Below, piece after piece: positions 8,485 through 16,008 of a stretch of DNA of 35,005 nucleotides. A model generated the notes under the pieces. It saw only the letters and a list, made by a program, of their open reading frames with translations. It had not been told where the DNA came from and ran no database searches. Source of the stretch: Chamaesiphon polymorphus CCALA 037 (GTDB lineage Bacteria > Cyanobacteriota > Cyanobacteriia > Cyanobacteriales > Chamaesiphonaceae); assembly GCF_003003845.1 (NCBI RefSeq), contig NZ_PVWO01000009.1, positions 1-35,005 of the forward strand, given 5' to 3'. A program made the position numbers and the translations under genes. Position 1 is the first letter of the stretch; each line of letters opens with the position of its first letter.

Positions 8485-10221
8485 CTAATATTTTTGCTTG
8501 CTAGGACTATCAGAATTTGGTCTAATCGAAGTCATGGTAGGAGTTTTGAGAAATTTAGCAGCATCTTTGAGGATCGTATCGCTCCAATAACGCTCGTTGC
8601 GGAGAAAATTTAAATCTTTCGATCGCTTTTCTTGCCGAATTGCTGCTGCTCCCCATTGATAAGCTTCAGATTCTTGTCCTTGCTTATACAATGCTACTGC
8701 CAATCCTAATTGAGAATCAGAATTATCGGGATTTATTTTCAAAGATTTACTCCACAACTCGATTGCTCCTTGCAGATCGTTAAAATCGTACTTAACAAAG
8801 GCTGCATTTTGAAAGGCAGTTTCATTTTTTGGATCTAGGGCAATGGTAGTATTAGAATCAGCTAACGAACCTTTGGAGTCTCCTAACTTGTACTTGACAA
8901 AAGCTCTATTGGCATAAGCATCAGCAAATTTAGGCGCGAGCGCAATTGCCTTATTGTAGTCGGCTAAAGCACCTTTGGTATTTCCTAAATAGTCTTTAGT
9001 ATTACCCCTATTGAAATAAGCAATTTCATGTTTGCGATCGATTTTAATTGCCCGATTGTAATCCGCTAATGCTCCTTGAAAATCTCTTTTGTCGAACTTT
9101 TTCAACCCGGAAGTAATGTATTTATCCGCCGCAGTGCGCTTGGCAGAAGTCGATGCAAAAGGTGACAGTTTCAATCGATTGAAGACTTTTGACAAGACCA
9201 ATATCCCGATAAATCCCGAGCCGCCAAGAGTAGCCCATTTCACAAACTTGCGTCGATCGATTTGTTGCCTCACAGGTGGTTGAAAAGCCTGTGGAGAGGC
9301 TGTCGTAGCTGGTGGTGACGATTGAGTTTGATGAGGCTGCTTGGGCGGTTCTGGAATGGATGCAGGTGGTGCAATAATTGTCACACTCGGTGTGGGGGGT
9401 GCTGGTGCGACGAGCGAATCGATCGCTTGGATCGCCGCCATCGCGTTAGGATAGCGATCGAGCTGTTTGGTAGCCACCATTCTAGAGAGGATATTAGCAA
9501 CTCGATCGCTCACCGAACAGAGATGCTGCCATCTCAACTCCATAGTATCCTCATCAAACAATTGGCTCGGAAGCTTGCCCGTCAAGCATTGTAAGGCAAT
9601 CGCGCCTACAGCATAGATATCGCTAGCAGCCGTAGGATAGCCCATTGCTTGCTCTGTTGGCATATAGCCAGCCGTACCGATCCCGATCGATTTAGGGCCA
9701 GAAGCGTGCAAAACTGTTTGAAGAACGGCTTTGACTGCACCAAAATCAATCAAGACTAACTTGCGATCGCTCGATCGTCGAATGATATTATCGGGTTTGA
9801 GATCGCGATGTACGATCCTGTTAGTATGAACCTCCGTTAATACAGCCAAAATTTCGCGGATAATTTCCAGCGTTGCGGCTTCGGATAATTTCTGAGTGCC
9901 CAATTCCAGCGTCAGAGTTTTTCCTTCAATTAATTCCTGTACTAAATAAAATTCCCGATTTTCCTCAAAGTAAGCATACAACGTGGGGATGCGGTCTGTT
10001 TTCTCACCCAATTGAGCGAGGGTGACTGCTTCACTCTCAAATAACCGCCGCGCTGTCTCCAGTACAGCCGGATCGTTACTTTGAGGTTTGAGATGCTTGA
10101 CTACGACTCGGCGTTTGTTAGGATAATCTTCATCTACAGCTATATATGTCTCGCCAAATCCCCCCGCAGCTAGGCGATTTTCGATGCGATAGCGATTGCG
10201 CAGAAGATAACCGGACAGCAT
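8485..10221 (-). CDS. Ser/Thr protein kinase with membrane segment and TPR repeats
   Basis: A 578-residue protein. Residues 10-270 form a Hanks-type kinase with all key residues: glycine loop AAGGFGETY (18-26), ATP lysine K42, catalytic HRDLKPDN (138-145) and metal-binding DFG (159-161). A Pro/Ala-rich linker leads to one transmembrane helix (about 328-345) that follows a basic RRKFVK segment. The remaining part holds at least four TPR units (about 365-535), each with the GALADYNRAI-type helix. The kinase domain would be cytoplasmic and the TPR domain on the other side of the membrane. It probably senses or docks a partner through the TPRs; substrates are unknown. It belongs to the same kinase family as the protein at 18759-20399, which carries a different repeat type. 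Confidence 0.92.
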   Translation of the reverse strand: MLSGYLLRNRYRIENRLAAGGFGETYIAVDEDYPNKRRVVVKHLKPQSNDPAVLETARRLFESEAVTLAQLGEKTDRIPTLYAYFEENREFYLVQELIEGKTLTLELGTQKLSEAATLEIIREILAVLTEVHTNRIVHRDLKPDNIIRRSSDRKLVLIDFGAVKAVLQTVLHASGPKSIGIGTAGYMPTEQAMGYPTAASDIYAVGAIALQCLTGKLPSQLFDEDTMELRWQHLCSVSDRVANILSRMVATKQLDRYPNAMAAIQAIDSLVAPAPPTPSVTIIAPPASIPEPPKQPHQTQSSPPATTASPQAFQPPVRQQIDRRKFVKWATLGGSGFIGILVLSKVFNRLKLSPFASTSAKRTAADKYITSGLKKFDKRDFQGALADYNRAIKIDRKHEIAYFNRGNTKDYLGNTKGALADYNKAIALAPKFADAYANRAFVKYKLGDSKGSLADSNTTIALDPKNETAFQNAAFVKYDFNDLQGAIELWSKSLKINPDNSDSQLGLAVALYKQGQESEAYQWGAAAIRQEKRSKDLNFLRNERYWSDTILKDAAKFLKTPTMTSIRPNSDSPSKQKY

Positions 10222-10362
10222 GGGTTATTCTAGTTGTGGTATCTGTATTTTAGCTCTATCCAGCCACATCTAAATCTAGTTTGAGCTTTATCTCTTTACA
10301 ATGGTATCGATCGAATCTCTCGTCTGAAAACTAGTAATGAAAATAAATATAGGAGCAAAATT

Positions 10363-10704
10363 ATGAATGTTAAACTAGCTAAAATCTGTGTTTCGATCCT
10401 AGGTACAATTTTGGCAATTGGAGTTTTACTGCCCCTTTCAACCGCACTGGCAAATACATCGACTGGCACAGCCCAAGTCAAACCAGCAACAGTCAGTCTC
10501 ACTGGCACGATTAAAAAATTAGCCGTATCGGGTACCTGTTATCAACTCGCTGCCGATAATGGTAAAAAGTACGAATTGATGGGCAAATTCCCCAAAATTG
10601 ATGGCACCAGAGTCCAAATCAGCGGCGTCCCTAAGACAGACATGGTAACTATCTGCCAAGTCGGACAACCATTGCAAGTCAAAACGGTGAAAGTGATTAA
10701 ATGA
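10363..10704 (+). CDS. Small secreted protein, hypothetical
   Basis: A 113-residue protein with a clear signal peptide: basic MNVKLAK start, hydrophobic core to about residue 27, and likely cleavage after TALA (residue 31). The mature part of about 80 residues is beta-rich with two cysteines (in SGTCYQLA and VTICQVG) that could form a disulfide, and its GKKYELMG stretch suggests a small beta-barrel or OB-like fold. An AGGAG ribosome binding site lies 8 bp before the ATG. It stands alone and is transcribed divergently from the kinase gene. No function can be assigned. Confidence 0.8.
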   Translation: MNVKLAKICVSILGTILAIGVLLPLSTALANTSTGTAQVKPATVSLTGTIKKLAVSGTCYQLAADNGKKYELMGKFPKIDGTRVQISGVPKTDMVTICQVGQPLQVKTVKVIK

Positions 10705-10871
10705 GGGTAGGTTTTAGGCTTAATGCCTACTGCCTGGTGTCAATCTACTACGATTAGAACACGAGGAAATCGACACAGACCAACATCACCTTAGTGTGAA
10801 CGTATCCTCAACCCAAACATTAGCCCAGTGCCCATTATGTGCTAATTCAACTACACGTAACAATTTGTTTT
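10705..10871. other. Non-coding stretch beyond toxin relic
   Basis: Between the secreted-protein stop and the toxin remnant I see no gene. One minus-strand frame (about 10782-10860) is open for some 25 codons but matches nothing I recognise and does not continue the toxin. A weak hairpin (GTAGG...CCTAC) lies just after the secreted-protein stop. Confidence 0.5.
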
Positions 10872-10940
10872 CTACGCTCGTTTACCCAGCCATTCATTGA
10901 GCGAATCAACACCACAATCGAAATCCGTAATGGTTTTACT
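10872..10940 (-). pseudogene. Remnant of GNAT-family toxin (start of gene only)
   Basis: Directly after the decayed antitoxin, one frame reads TITDFDCGVDSLNEWLGKRA before a stop at 10872-10874. The DFDCG...LN-WL-KRA pattern is the typical N-terminus of the acetyltransferase toxins that pair with DUF1778 antitoxins. Nothing resembling the acetyl-CoA binding part follows, so the toxin is lost. The order antitoxin-then-toxin with the two reading frames adjoining fits the intact module. Confidence 0.65.
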
Positions 10941-11213
10941 CTACCCAAGGTGCCTTAACCTGCATGAGTTTACGCAAGCCCTCTGAAGGCTCTGGGGGTG
11001 AATCCAGCATTTGACAAAAATTGGCAAATGTTTCTTCACTAACAGCAATATAGGCTTGGTCTAACAACACATGTTCTGCTTCCCGACAAGCTACTTCCAA
11101 GACAAAATCAGACCGATTTTTGCCCTGGTAGCTCGCAGCTCGATCGAGTGTAGGTTGAGACGGATATTCATACTACTATCGCGAGGAGAGCGAGAGACTG
11201 AGGAAGAAGACAT
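10936..11213 (-). pseudogene. Frameshifted DUF1778-family antitoxin
   Basis: From an ATG at 11213 the frame starts with a short segment containing MNIRLNL, as in ribbon-helix-helix DUF1778 antitoxins, then runs to an early stop. A neighbouring frame carries the rest: KNRSDFVLEVACREAEHVLL followed by SEETFANFCQMLDSPPEPSE and ending KAPWVE with stop TAA at 10936-10938. These match the family's conserved core (SDFVLE-ACREAE), its toxin-neutralising tail and the terminal KAPW. The total length of 278 nt is not a multiple of three, and about ten residues are missing at the join. It overlaps the toxin remnant by a few bases. A pseudogene is the best reading; a sequencing error alone would not explain the missing residues and the truncated toxin. 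Confidence 0.75.
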
Positions 11214-11338
11214 AATATTTTTAGCCTTATTTCTTCTAATTTTTACAAATTGTGGATCGATCGTCTACACAAAAGCCGATTACAAGAGCCATATAATGTC
11301 GGGATCTGTCGATCGACCAAAACAGTGAAAAATTGACT

Positions 11339-13015
11339 TTAGGCTTCTGGTAACTCTACATCCTCCGCAATTAGACAGTCCAAAGCCTTAGATTTTTGGC
11401 TAAACAGAAAATTCTCTCGATAATCAACCGGACAATCAATCACCGCCGGAACATCCTGAGCCAGAGCCTCTTGTAGCGTGGGAATCAACCCCATAGTCTC
11501 ATTAATCCGATAACCCTTCAGTCCCATACTCTCAGCCAACCTCACAAAATCGGGATTGCCAAACTTGATAAACGAAGACACTCCAAACTGCTGCCTTTGC
11601 TTCCATTCGATTAGCCCATAGCCCCCGTCGTTAAAAATCAGCGTTACAAAGGGAGTATTCAGCCGCAGCGCAGTTTCTAGCTCCTGCATGTTCATCATAA
11701 AACCCCCATCTCCCGTCGCAGCAATCACCTGACGATCGGGATAAACCAATTTAGCCGCGATCGCGCCTGGAATGGCAATTCCCATCGCCGCAAAACCGTT
11801 AGAAATCAAACAGGTATTGGGTTTGGCGCAGTGATAGTGACGAGCGATCCACATTTTATGGGCACCTACGTCGGAAATTAGGATATCATCATCGCCTAAA
11901 ACCTGCCGCAGATCGTAGATGAGTTTTTGGGGGCGAATCGGAAAGCCTTTATCCTGGGCGTACTGCTCGTAGTCTGCCCGAATTTCCTCACGCAGCGAGA
12001 GGGCATAGGGTTCGGGTTTAGATTTAGCATCTGACAACTTTTTACACCTTTGCAGAATCTCCTGAAGCGAGTCGGCAATGTCTCCCACCACCTCTACCTG
12101 GGGAATATAGCTACTATCGATTTCTGCCGAAACTTCGGCGATGTGGACGATCGGAATTTCGCATGTAGGATTCCATTTTTTGGGCGAATATTCAATGAGG
12201 TCGTATCCTACCGCAATCACCAAGTCAGTGCGATCGAATCCACAACTGATATAGTCTCGCTGTTGCAGACCCACCGCCCACAGAGCGGAGGGATGGGTAT
12301 AGGGGATGACCCCCTTGCCCATAAAGGTGTTGACTACGGGTAAATTTAGTTGGGTAGCCAATTCCGTGAGGGCAAGGCTGGCATGGGAGCGGATCGCACC
12401 GTTGCCGACTAATACGAGCGGGTTTTGAGCCTGGGCAATGGCTGCTGCGGCTCGATCGAGACTGGCAAAGGCAGCATAGACTCGACTCGATCCGTTTTTG
12501 GGCAGGGGTTTTACCGTTGCTGGCATTGCCGCGACATTTTCTGGCACGTCGATATGCACCGCTCCAGGCGTTTCCGACTGGGCAACGTGGAAGGCTTTGC
12601 GGACGATTTCGGCGGTACTATTGGGCTGGACGATTTGCTTGCTCCACTTTGTAATCGGTGCGAACATCGCTACCAAGTCGAGATACTGATGGGATAAAAT
12701 GTGCATTCGATCGGTACTTACCTGACCCGTAATCGCAATCAGCGGTGCCCCATCTAGATTGGCATCGGCTACCCCCGTCATCAGATTAGTTGCCCCTGGC
12801 CCCAAGGTGGATAGACAGACCCCCGCCTGTCCGGTCAATCGCCCATAGACATCGGCCATAAAAGCGGCTCCCTGTTCGTGCCGACAGGTCACAAATTGAA
12901 TCGAGGAACCCTTGAGTGCTTCGAGGATGTGGAGATTTTCTTCGCCTGGGAGTCCAAATATATACTTCACGCCTTCGTTTTCCAGGCATTGCACCAATAA
13001 TTCTGCCGTATTCAT
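11339..13015 (-). CDS. TPP-dependent decarboxylase, likely 2-oxoglutarate decarboxylase
   Basis: A 558-residue thiamine-diphosphate enzyme of the acetolactate synthase family. The three domains are present: N-terminal pyrimidine-binding (E47 in RHEQGAAFMADVYGR), central (about 190-330), and C-terminal PP-binding with GDGGFMMN...FNDGGYGLIEW. By sequence alone it would be called the large subunit of acetolactate synthase. However, it is followed upstream in the same direction by a succinate-semialdehyde dehydrogenase, the same pairing as SynPCC7002_A2770/A2771, which were shown to convert 2-oxoglutarate to succinate semialdehyde and then succinate. I therefore infer 2-oxoglutarate decarboxylase. 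There is no regulatory subunit gene (ilvN) nearby. The spacer to the SSADH gene is 208 bp and holds a large palindromic element. Confidence 0.8.
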   Translation of the reverse strand: MNTAELLVQCLENEGVKYIFGLPGEENLHILEALKGSSIQFVTCRHEQGAAFMADVYGRLTGQAGVCLSTLGPGATNLMTGVADANLDGAPLIAITGQVSTDRMHILSHQYLDLVAMFAPITKWSKQIVQPNSTAEIVRKAFHVAQSETPGAVHIDVPENVAAMPATVKPLPKNGSSRVYAAFASLDRAAAAIAQAQNPLVLVGNGAIRSHASLALTELATQLNLPVVNTFMGKGVIPYTHPSALWAVGLQQRDYISCGFDRTDLVIAVGYDLIEYSPKKWNPTCEIPIVHIAEVSAEIDSSYIPQVEVVGDIADSLQEILQRCKKLSDAKSKPEPYALSLREEIRADYEQYAQDKGFPIRPQKLIYDLRQVLGDDDILISDVGAHKMWIARHYHCAKPNTCLISNGFAAMGIAIPGAIAAKLVYPDRQVIAATGDGGFMMNMQELETALRLNTPFVTLIFNDGGYGLIEWKQRQQFGVSSFIKFGNPDFVRLAESMGLKGYRINETMGLIPTLQEALAQDVPAVIDCPVDYRENFLFSQKSKALDCLIAEDVELPEA

Positions 13016-13068
13016 AAAATCATCCCAAATTGATTTACAAAGACTTCTGTTGCTAGCGAAACACCGTC

Positions 13069-13189
13069 GCCCTCACCCCGCCATCGCCTCCGGCTCTGGC
13101 TCCCCTCTCCCAAGCTTGGGAGCGACGCATCGAACGGGAGGTTCCCTCCCGTTTGTGTGCGTCAAGACAGAGGGGTTGGGGGTGAGGGC
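13069..13189. repeat. Nested palindromic element between SSADH and decarboxylase genes
   Basis: Outer arms GCCCTCACCCC (13069-13079) and GGGGTGAGGGC (13179-13189) are perfect 11-bp inverted repeats. Inside are a perfect 16-bp palindrome CTCCCAAGCTTGGGAG (13107-13122) and a hairpin with arms AACGGGAGG and CCTCCCGTT (13133-13153), extended by GACGCA/TGCGTC. No protein is encoded. The CCCTCACCCC type is a common dispersed cyanobacterial repeat. Confidence 0.85.
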
Positions 13190-13223
13190 AAGATCTTTGG
13201 TTTTACCAGCCGTATTCATAAAC

Positions 13224-14597
13224 TCACTTAATCCAGATAGTTTTGATGTTGACAAATTCTAGAATGCCGGAGCGTCCGAGTTCGCGACCGTAACCCGATC
13301 GCTTAATGCCGCCAAATGGCAGGCGCGGATCGGATTTGACCATGCCATTGATAAACACCGAACCCGCATCTAATTCGCGAATCAAGCGATCGCGTTCTGA
13401 ATCATCCTGAGTCCAGGCACTCGCACCCAAACCAAAGGGACTGTCATTCGCCAGCGCGATCGCGGCATCCAGATCGGGTACTGTAAATAACAACGCCACG
13501 GGGCCAAAAAATTCATCGCGATAGGTGGCGCAAGTCGGGGGAATATTCTTGAGGATAGTAGGCTCATAAAAAAAGCCTGGTAATCCAGACCAAGGCTTGC
13601 CACCAATTAAACATTCCGCTCCACCTGCGATCGAATCTCGTACCTGTCGATCGATCTGTTCCAAACCAGCCAGGGTAGCCAGGGGGCCAGCATCAGTCGC
13701 GGTTTGCAAGGGGTCGCCGATCTGGAGTTTTCTAAATGCCTCCACAAACTTGGCTGTAAAATCATCTGCAATTGCCTCCAGCACGATAAACCGCTTGGCA
13801 GCAATACAAGATTGCCCGTTATTGAGCAGCCGCGCCTTCACCCCGACGGCTACTGCTGCATCCAGATCCGCACTCGTCGTCACGATAAATGGATCGCTGC
13901 CACCCAATTCCAGCACGGTTTTTTTCAGGACTGACCCTGCTGTCTGGGCTAAACTGGCTCCGGCTGGTTCGCTGCCAGTCAGGGTAGCAGCTTTGACCTG
14001 GGGCGATTTGACGATCGACTCGACTCGATCTGCCGAAATTAACAGCGTTTGAAATACCCCTGGCGGAAACCCAGATTGCAGGAAAATCTCTTCGATCGCG
14101 ATCGCGCATTGGGGGACATTAGAAGCATGTTTGAGCAGAGCCACATTCCCCGCCATCAAAGTCGGTGCGGCAAAGCGAAATACCTGCCAAAAGGGAAAAT
14201 TCCACGGCATCACGGCTAAAATCGTACCGAGGGGGTGGTACTCGATCCGCGACTCGCTGGCATCGGTAGTCACTATTTCGGGGGCTAAATACGCCGCCCC
14301 ATGCTCTGCATAATAGTCGCAAACCAAGGCACACTTTTGGATTTCGGCGATCGCCTGTTCGATCGGTTTGCCCATTTCCAGGGTCATGAGTTTTGCCCAC
14401 TCCAAGGACTGTCGATCGTCCCGCAGGAGGCTAGCAGCCCGATGGAGCCATTGACTCCGCTGCTCCCAGGAAGTTTGCCGATAGTCTTGAAAAGCCCGTT
14501 CCGATTCGATAATTTTGGCTTTGAGGAGATCGTCGGAGAGAGTTGGGAAAATTTGTAGTTGTTGACCCGTCGTAGGATTGATACTAGCAATACTCAT
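13224..14597 (-). CDS. gabD: Succinate-semialdehyde dehydrogenase
   Basis: Oxidises succinate semialdehyde to succinate with NAD(P)+. The 457 residues fit the aldehyde dehydrogenase superfamily: PWNFPFWQ near 131, the catalytic glutamate E230 in LELGGSDPFIV, the nucleophile C264 in NNGQSCIAAKR, and LPFGGIKRSGYGRE near the C-terminus. The downstream partner is the TPP enzyme at 11339-13015; together they form the 2-oxoglutarate to succinate bypass of the cyanobacterial TCA cycle. LLKHASN around K156 is compatible with NADP use, as reported for the PCC 7002 enzyme. The gene is read first in the pair. Other aldehyde dehydrogenase substrates cannot be excluded from sequence alone. Confidence 0.88.
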   Translation of the reverse strand: MSIASINPTTGQQLQIFPTLSDDLLKAKIIESERAFQDYRQTSWEQRSQWLHRAASLLRDDRQSLEWAKLMTLEMGKPIEQAIAEIQKCALVCDYYAEHGAAYLAPEIVTTDASESRIEYHPLGTILAVMPWNFPFWQVFRFAAPTLMAGNVALLKHASNVPQCAIAIEEIFLQSGFPPGVFQTLLISADRVESIVKSPQVKAATLTGSEPAGASLAQTAGSVLKKTVLELGGSDPFIVTTSADLDAAVAVGVKARLLNNGQSCIAAKRFIVLEAIADDFTAKFVEAFRKLQIGDPLQTATDAGPLATLAGLEQIDRQVRDSIAGGAECLIGGKPWSGLPGFFYEPTILKNIPPTCATYRDEFFGPVALLFTVPDLDAAIALANDSPFGLGASAWTQDDSERDRLIRELDAGSVFINGMVKSDPRLPFGGIKRSGYGRELGRSGILEFVNIKTIWIK

Positions 14598-14762
14598 TGG
14601 TTCGAGTCACCGATTAGCGGCAACATTGTTTTCCTCTCTCGATCGTGACAAATTTCGGGACTGCAACATCCAATTACATGACAAACATGATGAAAATTTA
14701 CATTTATGTTGCAGGTAGTGACTATTTGCTAAAGACTCTCCAGAAATCCTTGAGATTGGCTT

Positions 14763-14823
14763 GCCCGAATCGATATCGGTTCGGGCGATCTATTTAGTCG
14801 TTTCACTTCTCAAAATGAAGTGA
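14763..14823. promoter_or_regulatory. Two inverted repeats in divergent SSADH/GNAT spacer
   Basis: GCCCGAA (14763-14769) pairs with TTCGGGC (14780-14786), and TCACTTC (14803-14809) pairs with GAAGTGA (14817-14823). Both lie between the divergent SSADH and acetyltransferase genes, the second about 37 bp before the acetyltransferase start. They may be operator or leader hairpins; no factor can be named. Confidence 0.4.
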
Positions 14824-14860
14824 GAAAATAAAATCTAGATAACTTCGACCGCTAATCGCC

Positions 14861-15370
14861 ATGCTCGATCTGATTCCCTATCAACCTGCATACTTGCTAC
14901 AGCTCCGAGAATTATTTATCGAGCATCTAGAATCTGCTAAGACGTTGGCTCAGGCTGAATACTCAGTCACGATCGATGTACCGAATACGATCGAGCGGGA
15001 ACTCACCGATGAGGCATTAGCCAAGCTCTACAGCCCACCAACTGGAGCGTTAATGCTCGCTCGAATCGATCGAGAAATCGTCGGCTGTGCGGCAATCAAA
15101 CAGCTAGAACCGCAAATTTGCGAATTGTGCCGGATGTATGTCAAACCCGCATACCGTCGGCAAGGTGTCGCCCGTGCCTTGCTAGAACGATCGATCGCTA
15201 TCGCCCAAAGTGCCCACTATCGAGCCATGCGATTGGATACGCCCCGCTTTGCTAGTGCCGCGCATCAACTCTATGCCGATTATGAATTTGTCGAAATCCC
15301 ACCCTATTCTGGGACGAAGATTCCGCTCGATCGTCAAGCATACTGGTTGTATATGGAGCGATCTCTATAG
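14861..15370 (+). CDS. GNAT family N-acetyltransferase
   Basis: A 169-residue single-domain acetyltransferase. The acetyl-CoA pyrophosphate-binding signature RRQGVA occurs at about residues 108-113, preceded by LCRMYVKPAYR on strand beta-4, and the late SAAHQLYADYEFVEIPPY segment fits the C-terminal helix and strand of the fold. It probably acetylates a small molecule or protein N-terminus; the substrate is unknown. It stands alone, divergent from SSADH. The ATG at 14861 gives a protein aligned with the start of the fold. It is unrelated to the decayed GNAT toxin at 10872, which lacks this motif. Confidence 0.88.
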   Translation: MLDLIPYQPAYLLQLRELFIEHLESAKTLAQAEYSVTIDVPNTIERELTDEALAKLYSPPTGALMLARIDREIVGCAAIKQLEPQICELCRMYVKPAYRRQGVARALLERSIAIAQSAHYRAMRLDTPRFASAAHQLYADYEFVEIPPYSGTKIPLDRQAYWLYMERSL

Positions 15371-15607
15371 CCAGTTAATACCAGTAGAACGGTTAATGCC
15401 CACCCGCACAAATCCCGATCGAATAAGACAGCTATGAAGAAACGTGCCAATTAACCGCGCAAAACCACTAATCCAAATCGTTCTGAGTAGTCCCAATCTT
15501 ATGACAGGTTGCGTTTTCAAAATTTTGCGCTTTAGGCAGAAAAAATTGCCCTGTTGGGGGTGAGAATCGATAAGTCTGCCTCGATCGAAATAGAGATTTT
15601 ATTTTAA

Positions 15608-15691
15608 TGGGGGTGGCGAGACTTGAACTCGCACATCCGTTACGGATAACAGATTTTAAGTCTGTCGCGTCTACCATTCCACCACACCCCC
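15608..15691 (-). tRNA. tRNA-Leu (UAA), intronless
   Basis: 84-nt class II tRNA. Acceptor arms GGGGGTG and CACCCCC pair fully; the anticodon arm is ACAGA-CTTAAAA-TCTGT, giving anticodon TAA. A long variable arm (TATCCGTAACGGA) and the T arm GCGAG-TTCAAGT-CTCGC are present. The 3' CCA is not encoded. The anticodon loop is continuous, so the group I intron often found here in cyanobacteria is absent. Confidence 0.97.
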
Positions 15692-16008
15692 AGGTGTTAT
15701 TACACTACTTAAGTTTTAAGTAAGGTAAAAAGTTTCACAGATAGACAATATATCATAAATGTCAAGCTGATGCAAGCAGATCGATCGAAATTCCCCAATC
15801 CCTCAATCCGCATCAGGATTTACAGGATGTACGGGATTGCGAAAAGTGCGTTTTTGGGGTTTCCCCTGTATTGGCACACCTTCTCATCCCCAATCCACTA
15901 TCCACTATTCACTAGTTACTATCCCCTTATTCTCATGGCATTGGTTTAGCCGAATCGAGTATAGTGAAGATTCTTGATGTCGTCTACTCCATCTAGAGAG
16001 GTATTGGT
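15692..16008. other. Intergenic region upstream of debranching-enzyme gene
   Basis: No gene is visible in this 317-bp stretch. It holds the tRNA-Leu promoter region on the minus strand and a heptamer array of four units (consensus TCCACTA, 15894-15921). A GAGAGGT ribosome binding site occurs about 10 bp before the ATG at 16009. Confidence 0.6.
15894..15921. repeat. Heptanucleotide array (TCCACTA-type) x4
   Basis: Four 7-nt units: TCCACTA twice, then TTCACTA and GTTACTA. It is the same unit family as the array at 20851-20878 next to ruvC. Confidence 0.8.

Noticed and set aside
11071-11328. Plus-strand 85-codon ORF in the antitoxin region
   Set aside because: It is antisense to the DUF1778 relic, whose family motifs explain the sequence better.
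13597-14052. A 151-codon plus-strand ORF opposite the succinate-semialdehyde dehydrogenase
   Set aside because: It lies wholly inside a strongly conserved gene on the other strand, has Ser/Thr/Ala-rich low-complexity composition, and shows no motif.
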